From: a virus
Length of the DNA stretch: 40,284 nucleotides
Reading direction: 5' to 3' (one strand)
IMG/VR virus record: IMGVR_UViG_3300037193_000788
Location: 1-40,284 of that record
The position numbers were made by a program, and so were the translations under genes. Numbering within the stretch: the stretch's first letter is position 1; each line of letters opens with the position of its first letter. A model generated the notes under the pieces. That model was not told the DNA's origin. It saw only the letters and a program-made list of their open reading frames with translations, and made no database searches. Positions 24,359-30,129 of the stretch are shown here, one piece after another.

Positions 24359-25045
24359 CTACTCGTAATCCACTACCCCGTTATCACAGCTATTCAGAAT
24401 CTGACGCTCCTGATACCACTCTTCCGCATGATCGCAGCCGGCATATTCCTCGAAACACGGAGTTCCAAGCGTGTAATGCAAGAGCTTCGCTTGCGGGTTC
24501 TTGTCGTACTCGCCGACGAGCCAATTCCACTCTTTCGGCAGTTCTCCAATGAACCGGTCTTCCAGATGCTGGAACCGGTGGAGCTGGGCGCCTGTTGCGT
24601 GTTGCACGTGATCAACTGTCAGCTTGCGGTTTTGATGGTGCCCGCAATTCCACAGAATCACGCTTGACCAGTTCTTGCGCGGGTAGTCCTCGTTCTTCGC
24701 ACCGAGATACTTCTTCGCGGCCTTTGTCTTGTAGTCGTGCTGAACGACTTGAACCGCCTTGAGCGGATCACGCATATCCCACAATTCAGCGATGTCGCCG
24801 GTTACGATCATGTCGCCGTCGATATACAGCGCCCACCCCTGGAAATCACATAGAGCCGGGACAAGGAATCGGCTGTAGATGAACTGGTTACTGCCATCCT
24901 GGTGCAGCTCTTTGTACCCAGTCAGATTATTTAATGCTAGCGGCGTCACGCTAAATGGCATTGATGCATGGCGTGTGATGCTGGATACACATGCATGGAA
25001 CGCGACCGGCTCACGCGGGTCGTAACCGATGAAAATGCGGATCAC
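24359..25045 (-). CDS. GT-A type glycosyltransferase, 228 aa
   Basis: The start is GTG and overlaps the previous stop (GTGA). IFIGYDPREPVAFHAC at the N-terminus, the metal-binding DGD at 76-78 (ALYIDGDMIVTGDI) and LHYTLGTPCFEEY near the C-terminus are typical of GT8-like enzymes that use a nucleotide sugar. It is common just upstream of terminase genes in such phages. The acceptor is unknown and could be a virion protein or the host surface. Confidence 0.82.
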   Translation of the reverse strand: MIRIFIGYDPREPVAFHACVSSITRHASMPFSVTPLALNNLTGYKELHQDGSNQFIYSRFLVPALCDFQGWALYIDGDMIVTGDIAELWDMRDPLKAVQVVQHDYKTKAAKKYLGAKNEDYPRKNWSSVILWNCGHHQNRKLTVDHVQHATGAQLHRFQHLEDRFIGELPKEWNWLVGEYDKNPQAKLLHYTLGTPCFEEYAGCDHAEEWYQERQILNSCDNGVVDYE

Positions 25046-25299
25046 CTGATACGCTCCAACCAGTAGCCTTTGCCGTCGTCATGCCCCTCAACCTGGAATT
25101 GCGGTCGAATCTCGTCGCCTGTAACATTGCGCGCATACTCGGCGGCCTGCTCGTACACTTGGCGGTTCTCGGTGCCCCACTTCGATGCAGGCATCTTTAC
25201 CTTGTCGCCGACCTGCATCGACGCGAAATCGATCAGCACTTCTTTTTCCCTTTGCCGGGCATTGGCGTCGGTTTTGATGGCTTCTTTTTCATAGCGCAC
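25042..25299 (-). CDS. Small conserved-looking phage protein, start uncertain
   Basis: The frame is open from 25323, but that start lies inside a terminator stem. I take GTG 25299 as the longest credible start (85 aa); GTG 25240 or ATG 25219 are also possible, the former coupled to the stop of a nested 19-codon frame. The body (MQVGDKVKMPASKWGTENRQ ... GYWLERIR) looks like a compact beta/alpha domain of unknown function. Confidence 0.5.
   Translation of the reverse strand: MRYEKEAIKTDANARQREKEVLIDFASMQVGDKVKMPASKWGTENRQVYEQAAEYARNVTGDEIRPQFQVEGHDDGKGYWLERIR
25233..25292 (-). CDS. Very small Lys/Pro-rich frame, 19 aa
   Basis: The ATG at 25292 follows CAGGTGCGCT and encodes MKKKPSKPTPMPGKGKKKC before a TGA that overlaps a GTG of the larger frame. 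Short Lys/Pro proteins ending in Cys are met in phages, but this could be chance. Confidence 0.3.
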   Translation of the reverse strand: MKKKPSKPTPMPGKGKKKC

Positions 25300-25304
25300 C
25301 TGCG

Positions 25305-25332
25305 AAATAAAAAAAGCCGGCACTTGGCCGGC
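25305..25332 (-). terminator. Rho-independent terminator, leftward
   Basis: Minus strand: GCCGGC-CAAGT-GCCGGC followed by TTTTTTTATTT, between the 69-aa gene and the next leftward gene. Confidence 0.85.
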
Positions 25333-25356
25333 GAATCTCCGTGAAGGGAGGGAGGA

Positions 25357-25566
25357 TTACTGTTGCTTAATCTGCTGCAATATCTCATCGACCCGCGCCA
25401 TGTCGGCACCAATGCCGATGATGCGGTCTTCTTCGTGCCACTCTATTGCGCGGCGCACAAGAGCTTCGAGAGTCCGCACATACGTAGCTTGCCGGTTTGG
25501 CGTGTTCGCTGGCAGGTTGCATAGCGCACTGGCTATGTCCTGTATGGCTACGTCTGTGCGGGTCAT
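25357..25566 (-). CDS. Small helical protein, 69 aa
   Basis: The start has a GGAG site. The sequence is mostly amphipathic helix (VAIQDIASALCNLP, VRTLEALVRRAIEWHEEDRIIG) with no recognised motif. It lies just left of the toxin-antitoxin cassette and is transcribed away from it. I do not recognise the family. Confidence 0.55.
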   Translation of the reverse strand: MTRTDVAIQDIASALCNLPANTPNRQATYVRTLEALVRRAIEWHEEDRIIGIGADMARVDEILQQIKQQ

Positions 25567-25646
25567 TTGCAGCTCCAGATATAGAAATGCCCGCTCAACC
25601 TATACAGATTGGCGGGCGCGCAACATAAGGTTATTTCCTGATTTCC

Positions 25647-25675
25647 TTGCGTTGCCTTATATTTTGCCTTATAAT
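25647..25675 (+). promoter_or_regulatory. Promoter and repeated operator of the RelE/Xre cassette
   Basis: TTGCGT and a perfect TATAAT are 17 bp apart. GCCTTATA occurs twice (25654-25661 and 25666-25673) over the spacer and -10, with an inverted ATAAGG at 25625-25630, a likely antitoxin-binding operator. The expected transcript start falls at or next to the toxin ATG at 25682. Confidence 0.75.
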
Positions 25676-25681
25676 TGACTC

Positions 25682-25936
25682 ATGAACTCGATTGAATGGT
25701 CAACCAAGGCACTCAAACAACTGCTCAAGGTCAACAAGCCAGAGCAAGTCGCAATCAAGAACTCCGTGGGCGAACTTGCCAACATGCCGAATGTCCGCAA
25801 CGTCAAAGCCCTGACGAACCACGAACACCAGTACCGCCTGCGCGTTGGCAACTATCGAGTGTTTTTCAATTTCGACGGCGCAATCCGCATCGTCTATATC
25901 GAGGAAGTGAGGAAGCGCGATGAACGCACCTACTAA
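25682..25936 (+). CDS. RelE/HigB-type toxin, 84 aa
   Basis: The fold signature is complete: WSTKALKQLLKVN at the N-terminal helices, then VKALTNHEHQYRLRVGNYRVFF (42-62) and an RIVYIEEVRKRDERTY end. Such toxins usually cut mRNA on the ribosome. The gene precedes and overlaps its antitoxin gene by 17 bp, the HigBA order. It is encoded against the late operon from its own promoter, so it is probably expressed in the lysogen. Confidence 0.88.
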   Translation: MNSIEWSTKALKQLLKVNKPEQVAIKNSVGELANMPNVRNVKALTNHEHQYRLRVGNYRVFFNFDGAIRIVYIEEVRKRDERTY

Positions 25937-26246
25937 CATCCAAGTAATCAACGGGCCGGACGGGAAACCGGCTTTTGTCGTTATCCCATACGCCGACTAT
26001 GTAAAGTCGCGGGAGGAAGACACTTACATTCCGCATGAGGTCGTCACCCTCATGGTGGATAACGATTGGACCATTACCCGAGCCTGGCGTGAGCATCTGG
26101 GCATCACCCAGGCTGAAATGGCGGAACGTCTCGGGGTCAGCCAGTCGGCCTACTCTCAACAGGAAGCCAATCCGAAGAACCGCAAGAGCACTCGCGAGAA
26201 AATCGCGGAAGCCCTTGGAATCCTGCCGGAGCAGCTGGACGTTTAA
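25920..26246 (+). CDS. Xre-type antitoxin, 108 aa
   Basis: Residues 1-40 (VINGPDGKPAFVVIPYADYV) form a beta-like N-terminal part, and residues 58-84 an Xre helix-turn-helix (LGITQAEMAERLGVSQSAYSQQE), followed by REKIAEALGILPEQLDV. It should neutralise the preceding toxin and repress the pair through the GCCTTATA repeats. Start choice is fixed by the overlap with the toxin gene. Confidence 0.88.
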   Translation: MNAPTNIQVINGPDGKPAFVVIPYADYVKSREEDTYIPHEVVTLMVDNDWTITRAWREHLGITQAEMAERLGVSQSAYSQQEANPKNRKSTREKIAEALGILPEQLDV

Positions 26247-26303
26247 TAGCCCACCAACTAGGGCGGGCGCGCATCGAGTGGATGCGAAATCAGCATCCGG
26301 CGA

Positions 26304-26429
26304 TCAACCTGGATGGCCTATCAAATTGAACTCATACGTTTTTTGCATTAGTTCGTTTGATAGGACTTCAAGCCCCATTACGGGAACAATCGCCGCGCCG
26401 GTTTGAGCATCGCCCCATCGGGCCAGCAC
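26304..26429 (-). CDS. Possible 41-aa protein
   Basis: GTG 26429 follows GGGAG at nine bases and opens a frame with natural-looking composition (GAAIVPVMGLEVLSNELMQK). The frame stays open some way upstream without a start. It could be the remnant of a longer gene. Confidence 0.28.
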   Translation of the reverse strand: MLARWGDAQTGAAIVPVMGLEVLSNELMQKTYEFNLIGHPG

Positions 26430-26449
26430 TGCCGGGAACTCCCAGCGTT

Positions 26450-26623
26450 CTAGGCTTGGCGCGGCCTAAAGGTTGATGGCGCAAGCATAAAACTACGTCC
26501 GTCAGCCGGTCGCGGCGGTCTGATCAGCCGCCCAACTGCGAAGCCTAGCGCCTCGCCATTTTGTTTTAGATCAGTTCTAACGCCATCAGGTCTAGTTGAC
26601 TGTAGGACTCTTATCACCTGCAC
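26450..26623 (-). CDS. Possible 57-aa protein
   Basis: A GTG-started frame (GTG 26623 or 26617) without a clear ribosome-binding site. It contains LKQNGEALGFAVGRLIRPPR and ends FRPRQA. It runs through the repeat-rich interval, so it may be chance or a gene relic. Confidence 0.22.
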   Translation of the reverse strand: MQVIRVLQSTRPDGVRTDLKQNGEALGFAVGRLIRPPRPADGRSFMLAPSTFRPRQA

Positions 26624-26676
26624 CCATTAGACGGTGCGACAAATCCCGTTGTCCTTCCGACGGTGCAGTCAACTAG
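26592..26676. repeat. 11-bp perfect inverted repeat enclosing two hairpins
   Basis: CTAGTTGACTG at 26592-26602 pairs with CAGTCAACTAG at 26666-26676. On the minus strand the 63-base loop can form GACAA/TTGTC and GCACC/GGTGC hairpins, giving a branched fold. No tRNA features are present. Confidence 0.55.
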
Positions 26677-26740
26677 CCTCATGGCGCTCTTTCTTCGGCG
26701 GATTCCAGATCAGCGCCCACCACCAGATCCAGAATGTCAC
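26669..26740 (-). CDS. Tryptophan-rich 23-aa membrane microprotein
   Basis: GTG 26740 overlaps the stop of the preceding gene (GTGA), so translation is probably coupled. The product begins MTFWIWWWALIW and continues with NPPKKERHEAS: a hydrophobic, Trp-rich segment and a basic tail, the usual shape of small inserted membrane peptides. Its 3' end lies in the inverted repeat. It might be chance, but the coupling and composition speak for it. Confidence 0.42.
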   Translation of the reverse strand: MTFWIWWWALIWNPPKKERHEAS

Positions 26741-26985
26741 AGCTCGCCCTCTTCGTTCGACGGCCAGCACATCAAACCGCCCGTCAGCTGCTCGATCTCC
26801 TCAGCAGTCGCCATCCTCCAGCCGTTTCCGTCGTCTACCAGAATCGAACCCATCTCGAACCGGAACGTTAGCTGCTTCGGCTTTTCTGGCTCGACCTTCC
26901 GAACGCTGAACGCCATATCGGCCATGTCGTAGGAGCCAGTCGGCATGTTGCCCAGCTGGCGGCGGATTTCATCTTTGGCGCTCAT
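26737..26985 (-). CDS. Small phage protein, 82 aa
   Basis: The start overlaps the stop of the 49-aa gene (ATGA). The sequence runs MSAKDEIRRQLGNMPTGSYD, a beta segment LTFRFEMGSILVDDGNGWRMAT, then an acidic end. No known domain is recognised. It belongs to the first genes downstream of the proposed late promoter. Confidence 0.6.
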   Translation of the reverse strand: MSAKDEIRRQLGNMPTGSYDMADMAFSVRKVEPEKPKQLTFRFEMGSILVDDGNGWRMATAEEIEQLTGGLMCWPSNEEGEL

Positions 26986-27131
26986 GAAAGGCTCGCTTTC
27001 CTGTCACGCTCTTGCACCGGCCAGAGCTGGCTGCGAATCACATTAGAATCAGGCGGCGGCTTGCGCGCTTCGACTTGCTCGCGCATCCATTCCCGGATTT
27101 CCTCTTTTGAAGGCTGGTGACGCTGTTCCAT
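26982..27131 (-). CDS. Small charged protein, 49 aa, first gene after the late terminator
   Basis: ATG 27131 has the best ribosome-binding site of the area (TAGGAGGT, four bases before). The product, MEQRHQPSKEEIREWMREQ followed by a Pro-rich linker and RDRKASLS, is highly charged and helical. Its stop overlaps the next start (ATGA). It is the first gene read once transcription passes the terminator at 27158-27191. Confidence 0.65.
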   Translation of the reverse strand: MEQRHQPSKEEIREWMREQVEARKPPPDSNVIRSQLWPVQERDRKASLS

Positions 27132-27157
27132 GATGACCTCCTAAGGTCAGGAAACGC

Positions 27158-27191
27158 AAAAAGGCCCGCTCGATTAAGAGGCGGGCCTTTT
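27158..27191 (-). terminator. Strong bidirectional terminator directly after a promoter (tR'-like)
   Basis: AAAAGGCCCGC at 27159-27169 pairs with GCGGGCCTTTT at 27181-27191; on the minus strand a T-tract follows. It lies about 25-60 nt downstream of the predicted start of the leftward promoter at 27224-27252, so only a very short RNA would form unless read through. Confidence 0.85.
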
Positions 27192-27220
27192 CTCTGGACG
27201 CAAAAAGACAACCAGTGCCC

Positions 27221-27252
27221 AAAAGTTTACGCTCAACTTTTCGGGTTTACAA
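27221..27252 (-). promoter_or_regulatory. Leftward promoter with inverted repeat over -10 and spacer (pR'-like)
   Basis: Minus strand: TTGTAA (27252-27247), 17-bp spacer, TAAACT (27229-27224). AAAAGTT and AACTTTT (7-bp arms, 27221-27227 and 27235-27241) bracket the spacer and overlap the -10. A protein site in this place matches where the Q-binding element lies in lambdoid late promoters. Confidence 0.6.
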
Positions 27253-27300
27253 GTGCTTTTTGCAACTTTTTTATTGTGCATCGCAGTATACTTTTTAGGC

Positions 27301-27765
27301 TTATAGAAATTGCGTTGCGGTCGCAATATGGTTCCGCAACTTCCGTTCCAACTCGGTTTCTGCATCTGCCAAGCAGGAAAGGAAATCAGCGGAAGGGAAT
27401 TTCCAGACGGTAGAAATCCCGCACTTCTTATAGATCGCCCAGCGCCATACCGGCTTCAGATCCTCGATCATTGCGCCCGTGGCCTCGCCTACCTTCATAT
27501 CCGCCTTGCGCTGCTCATCGTATGGGTTGGTTTCATAGCCGATATGAATCGGATTGCCGTACTCATCGACCATTGGCTCATCCGCCCCGCCATCCAGCTT
27601 CATCCTGGATGCGCTCAAGTCCCGATCATCGGAAAGCATCCAGTCCTTCCAGCACGCCAAGCAAATGGATAGCCCATCCTGTTTTAGAACGGGATGGATT
27701 ACCACATCCTCCTTCCGTACACGGACGCGGACCACCGGCTTCATCGTTTGCTTATTTCCGTCCAC
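27301..27765 (-). CDS. Candidate late antiterminator (Q-like by position), 154 aa
   Basis: GTG 27765 has a GGGAGGT site. The N-terminus is basic (MKPVVRVRVRKEDVVIHP), followed by a CxxC (LSICLACWKDWM), an acidic middle with YETNPYDEQRKADMKVGEATG, and a helical C-terminus (LKPVWRWAIYKKCGISTVWKFPSADF ...). I do not recognise a named family. It is the last gene of the early operon and is followed at once by a promoter and a terminator, beyond which all late genes lie. That is exactly where lambdoid phages keep Q. A function in antitermination is inference from this layout. Confidence 0.45.
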   Translation of the reverse strand: MDGNKQTMKPVVRVRVRKEDVVIHPVLKQDGLSICLACWKDWMLSDDRDLSASRMKLDGGADEPMVDEYGNPIHIGYETNPYDEQRKADMKVGEATGAMIEDLKPVWRWAIYKKCGISTVWKFPSADFLSCLADAETELERKLRNHIATATQFL

Positions 27766-27823
27766 TTGCGACCTCCCTTCCAGTAAAATAATGGCCGCAC
27801 CAAATCACCCGTATTACCCTTTT

Positions 27824-27850
27824 GCCCCGTCATGCGCGGGGCTTTCTTTT
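27824..27850 (+). terminator. Rightward-facing terminator
   Basis: GCCCCG (27824-27829) pairs with CGGGGC (27837-27842), followed by TTTCTTTTT on the plus strand. No rightward gene ends here, so it may block antisense transcription. Confidence 0.6.
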
Positions 27851-28050
27851 TAGCCAGTCGTTTCTTCGCTCGACAAAACGGCAAATGCTGCAAGCCTACC
27901 CTCTAGCCACGCGCGCTCGGCGGGCGAGCCGCGTACAGCGCGCCGAGAATCCAGCCCATTAATGCCTCTGTGCCACATATCCGCAAGAAAATCGTCGTCT
28001 TTGTAAGGGCATGCTGGAACAAGCTTCCAGCCATGTGGAATTCGCATCAT
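27850..28050 (-). CDS. Small early protein, 66 aa
   Basis: I start at ATG 28050, which overlaps the upstream stop (ATGA), instead of an earlier GTG-type start. The protein, MMRIPHGWKLVPACPYKDDDFLADMWHRG followed by an Ala/Arg-rich helix, has one Cys and no known motif. The function is unknown. Confidence 0.55.
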   Translation of the reverse strand: MMRIPHGWKLVPACPYKDDDFLADMWHRGINGLDSRRAVRGSPAERAWLEGRLAAFAVLSSEETTG

Positions 28051-28310
28051 TTGGCATCCCCGATGGTTATTAACCAAATATTCCCGTCAGAAGGGTTAAA
28101 CCACCTCAGCCTCGTTAGAACCCCTTTTCTCCGCAGCCGATTTAATGCGACACCAAAGCTCGCTCGACTGATCGCTGGTAGCCCACGATTCGTGCGGCGC
28201 TCATTGATCCAAAGCAGCATCATGTCTTGCACGAGCGGCGTGTAATTAGGGCCAATGCACGCATATCTGAAAATCCACCTTACTTCGTCTTCAATAGAGT
28301 AACGAGACAT
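28047..28310 (-). CDS. Small winged-helix-like protein, 87 aa
   Basis: ATG 28310 overlaps the preceding stop (TGATG) with GAGG upstream. Residues 40-85 (LPAISRASFGVALNRLRRKGVLTRLRWFNPSDGNIWLITIG) read like a recognition helix followed by a beta wing. It may bind DNA, perhaps as a regulator. The domain call is by eye only. Confidence 0.5.
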   Translation of the reverse strand: MSRYSIEDEVRWIFRYACIGPNYTPLVQDMMLLWINERRTNRGLPAISRASFGVALNRLRRKGVLTRLRWFNPSDGNIWLITIGDAK

Positions 28311-28510
28311 CACTTCCTCTCTTTCCGTTTAGCCCGCTCCCGCCGCTTCATCTCCTCTTTGCGCAGTCGCTCGGACGGGTATTCGAACGAATCAAGAGGG
28401 TCTTTGCTGTAATACCGCGACTCAACCGCATACGATCTTTCACCGCTCTGCCGGCCGCCTGCCATGTGCGCTTCTAGTAGCTCGTCTTTGGTGATTGGCT
28501 TGTCGCTCAA
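28310..28510 (-). CDS. Small highly charged protein, 66 aa
   Basis: The gene overlaps both neighbours by 1-4 bp. The protein has an acidic N-terminal half and a C-terminus made almost only of Lys, Arg and Glu (KRRERAKRKERK), suggesting nucleic-acid binding. No family is recognised. Confidence 0.55.
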   Translation of the reverse strand: MSDKPITKDELLEAHMAGGRQSGERSYAVESRYYSKDPLDSFEYPSERLRKEEMKRRERAKRKERK

Positions 28511-28812
28511 GATACGTCTACCTCTTTCAATTTCTTGCCGTCCCAGCCGTGCACAACAATCCGCACACCAGCCTTCCGCACCGCCGCGACATTCTCGTGC
28601 TCGGCGATCTTCTTTACCCTGGCACTGACGTTGCTCATGCTCGTGGTCTGCACTGCAATAACCTCGTTCTCACCAAGACAAAGAACATCCGCAAATCCCC
28701 ATAGATCCCGGCGTGTCCTACTGAAGCTGTGCCAATACTCAACAATCCAGCAGAAGTAGCCGCGATTTCTCATTTCCTCCAGCGTGCGCTGAGTGGGCGA
28801 TTTGCTTGCCAT
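28507..28812 (-). CDS. PD-(D/E)XK-fold nuclease-like protein, 101 aa
   Basis: The start overlaps the lipoprotein gene's stop (TAATG). The order helix with Glu12, then RRDLWGFADVLCL (Asp42), EVIAVQTTSMSN and a helix (VSARVKKIAEHENVAA), ending IVVHGW, fits the core of VRR-NUC or Holliday-resolvase-like nucleases. The (D/E)XK site would be Gln55-Thr-Thr, so the usual acid and lysine are missing. It may be a divergent or inactive member that binds DNA. It is a familiar type in phage early operons. Confidence 0.6.
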   Translation of the reverse strand: MASKSPTQRTLEEMRNRGYFCWIVEYWHSFSRTRRDLWGFADVLCLGENEVIAVQTTSMSNVSARVKKIAEHENVAAVRKAGVRIVVHGWDGKKLKEVDVS

Positions 28813-28967
28813 TAGTCCTCTTTCTTATAGCAACTAATTTGAGTAGGCATTACCCTCACCTCCATCCCGTGTTTAATGCACACTTCGGCAACAGGACTAA
28901 CCGCCTCAGGCGGGACGTATGTGCATGCAGCTAGCATTACAACAAAAGCCCATATGATCTTTCTCAT
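28812..28967 (-). CDS. Small lipoprotein, 51 aa
   Basis: ATG 28967 is five to six bases after AAGGGGGA. The N-terminus MRKIIWAFVVMLAAC is a lipoprotein signal with lipobox LAAC (Cys15), leaving a mature peptide of 37 residues with two more Cys. Outer-membrane lipopeptides of this size include o-spanins, but an early position makes superinfection exclusion or an envelope stress role equally possible. Its stop overlaps the next start. Confidence 0.62.
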   Translation of the reverse strand: MRKIIWAFVVMLAACTYVPPEAVSPVAEVCIKHGMEVRVMPTQISCYKKED

Positions 28968-29057
28968 CATTCCCCCTTATCCAAATTCTCTGGTTCCTGC
29001 TACCTGTTTATGCTCACCTTGCAAGGTCGGGTGAGTTGCTAGAAAAATCCCAAGAAA

Positions 29058-29222
29058 TTACTTCGCCGCCATAAACGTCACGGCAACGTTCAAGCAGGCC
29101 GCCGATAACCAGTAAACCGACTGCGGCCAGTTTTTCTCCCACACCCACCGCGCCGCAGCAAACACAAACATCACGATGATTACGTAGTTGAACACCCGAG
29201 GATCAAGCAACCAGTTCAGCAT
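29058..29222 (-). CDS. Two-span membrane protein, 54 aa
   Basis: The start overlaps the stop of the upstream gene (TGATG). Two hydrophobic segments (YVIIVMFVFAAARWVW and VYWLSAACLNVAVTFMAA) are joined by EKNWPQS. The size and shape recall small phage membrane proteins such as antiholins or exclusion proteins. The function is not known. Between its stop (29058) and the lipoprotein start (28967) no gene is seen. Confidence 0.58.
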   Translation of the reverse strand: MLNWLLDPRVFNYVIIVMFVFAAARWVWEKNWPQSVYWLSAACLNVAVTFMAAK

Positions 29223-29758
29223 CATCCCTCCCTTTTCCGCTTTTCCTTAAGCTGCCTGGCAAACAAAGTGACAATTTCTGGCACAATGGTTCTCACAAGT
29301 TCTTTCTCCGGCATTCTTTGGATAGCTAGTTCGCTCATCGCATAGCCGACATCACCATTGGCAAACCTCACCCGCACATGCATCTGCTGGCTGAGGGAAT
29401 CGCGGATTGCATCTACTTCGAGAAGGCGCATAATTTCAGGCCGAAGCACTGCATTAATTGGCATGGCATCCACGCAAGCCATCAACGGCAATCTCTGTTT
29501 AGCCACCATTTCAAAAGATGGCCTCTTGGGCTCCGAAATCGCCAAAAACGTAGGCTCGCCAGCAATCACGGCCTCTCGTCCCACCGCATCTGCTACAGCA
29601 GCAGCAAAATCCTTGTAGTCGCCAATCATTCGCCCTTGCTCGGCGAGCAATGCGCGGTCCATCGCCATTCCGCACTCAAGATGCGCTTTATCGGCGGCGA
29701 TCTGCGCAATCTGCTCGCGCATGCGTCGTTTCTGGTTCCTGCCAAATCGTTTGCTCAC
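29222..29758 (-). CDS. Early protein of unknown function, 178 aa
   Basis: GTG 29758 follows GGAGGATAAGAG. The N-terminus is very basic (MSKRFGRNQKRRMREQ), followed by a helical segment, then KQRLPLMACVDAMPINAVLRPEIMRLLEVDAIRDSLSQQ and a beta segment VRVRFANGDVGYAMSEL. It may bind nucleic acid. No family is recognised. Confidence 0.55.
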   Translation of the reverse strand: MSKRFGRNQKRRMREQIAQIAADKAHLECGMAMDRALLAEQGRMIGDYKDFAAAVADAVGREAVIAGEPTFLAISEPKRPSFEMVAKQRLPLMACVDAMPINAVLRPEIMRLLEVDAIRDSLSQQMHVRVRFANGDVGYAMSELAIQRMPEKELVRTIVPEIVTLFARQLKEKRKREG

Positions 29759-29761
29759 CTC

Positions 29762-29851
29762 TTATCCTCCCAATCTCGCCACCACATGCACCACCCCTAC
29801 CGCCAGCACCGGCCCGATTACTATCCATGACAGGTGCATGGCGGTTGGCAT
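29762..29851 (-). CDS. Membrane microprotein, 29 aa
   Basis: ATG 29851 (or ATG 29839) lies two bases after the stop of the preceding gene and before the ribosome-binding site of the next. The product, MPTAMHLSWIVIGPVLAVGV followed by VHVVARLGG, is one hydrophobic helix. It fills the gap between two genes exactly, which supports it. Confidence 0.45.
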   Translation of the reverse strand: MPTAMHLSWIVIGPVLAVGVVHVVARLGG

Positions 29852-29853
29852 AC

Positions 29854-30120
29854 TTAAAACTTGATCGCCCCGACAATCAGGCGCAGGTCGGATAACCGAA
29901 TCTCTGCCTCCCATTCAGTCCCAGCGTGGACGCAATGGATAACATCTGGATCAATGCCGCGTATCGGCATCACGTTCCGCATGTGCAGGTAACGCTCTAC
30001 GCGAGCTAATGCGCCGCGAACCTCTTGCGTAACTGCTGCGTTCCGGTTCCTCGTCGCCTCCAAATGCACTTGCGGCGATGCGCCTAATTCCTCTTGCAGA
30101 TTGTGGTTTCCGATTTCCAT
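29854..30120 (-). CDS. Early protein of unknown function, 88 aa
   Basis: The start follows AGGAGAGGAC. The first half is helical and Glu/Ala-rich (LEATRNRNAAVTQEVRGALARVERYL); the second is mixed (GIDPDVIHCVHAGTEWEAEIRLSDLRLIVGAIKF), ending in a beta-like stretch. No motif is recognised. Confidence 0.55.
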   Translation of the reverse strand: MEIGNHNLQEELGASPQVHLEATRNRNAAVTQEVRGALARVERYLHMRNVMPIRGIDPDVIHCVHAGTEWEAEIRLSDLRLIVGAIKF

Positions 30121-30129
30121 GTCCTCTCC

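Larger units (their letters stand above)
26247..26668. other. Interval with inverted repeats and weak short frames
   Basis: No gene of ordinary size is visible here. The stretch contains several inverted repeats: a 6-bp hairpin at 26280-26298, CTAGGCTT (26450-26457) against AAGCCTAG (26542-26549), and an 11-bp repeat that ends at 26676. Two short leftward frames cross it and are listed separately. It separates the toxin-antitoxin cassette from the leftward small genes. Confidence 0.4.

Noticed and set aside
26592-26676. Branched fold considered as a tRNA
   Set aside because: No T-loop or anticodon arm of the right size, and the outer stem is 11 bp.
27174-27365. Minus frame over the late promoter
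   Set aside because: It runs through the promoter and terminator and overlaps the candidate antiterminator gene in another frame, with no ribosome-binding site.
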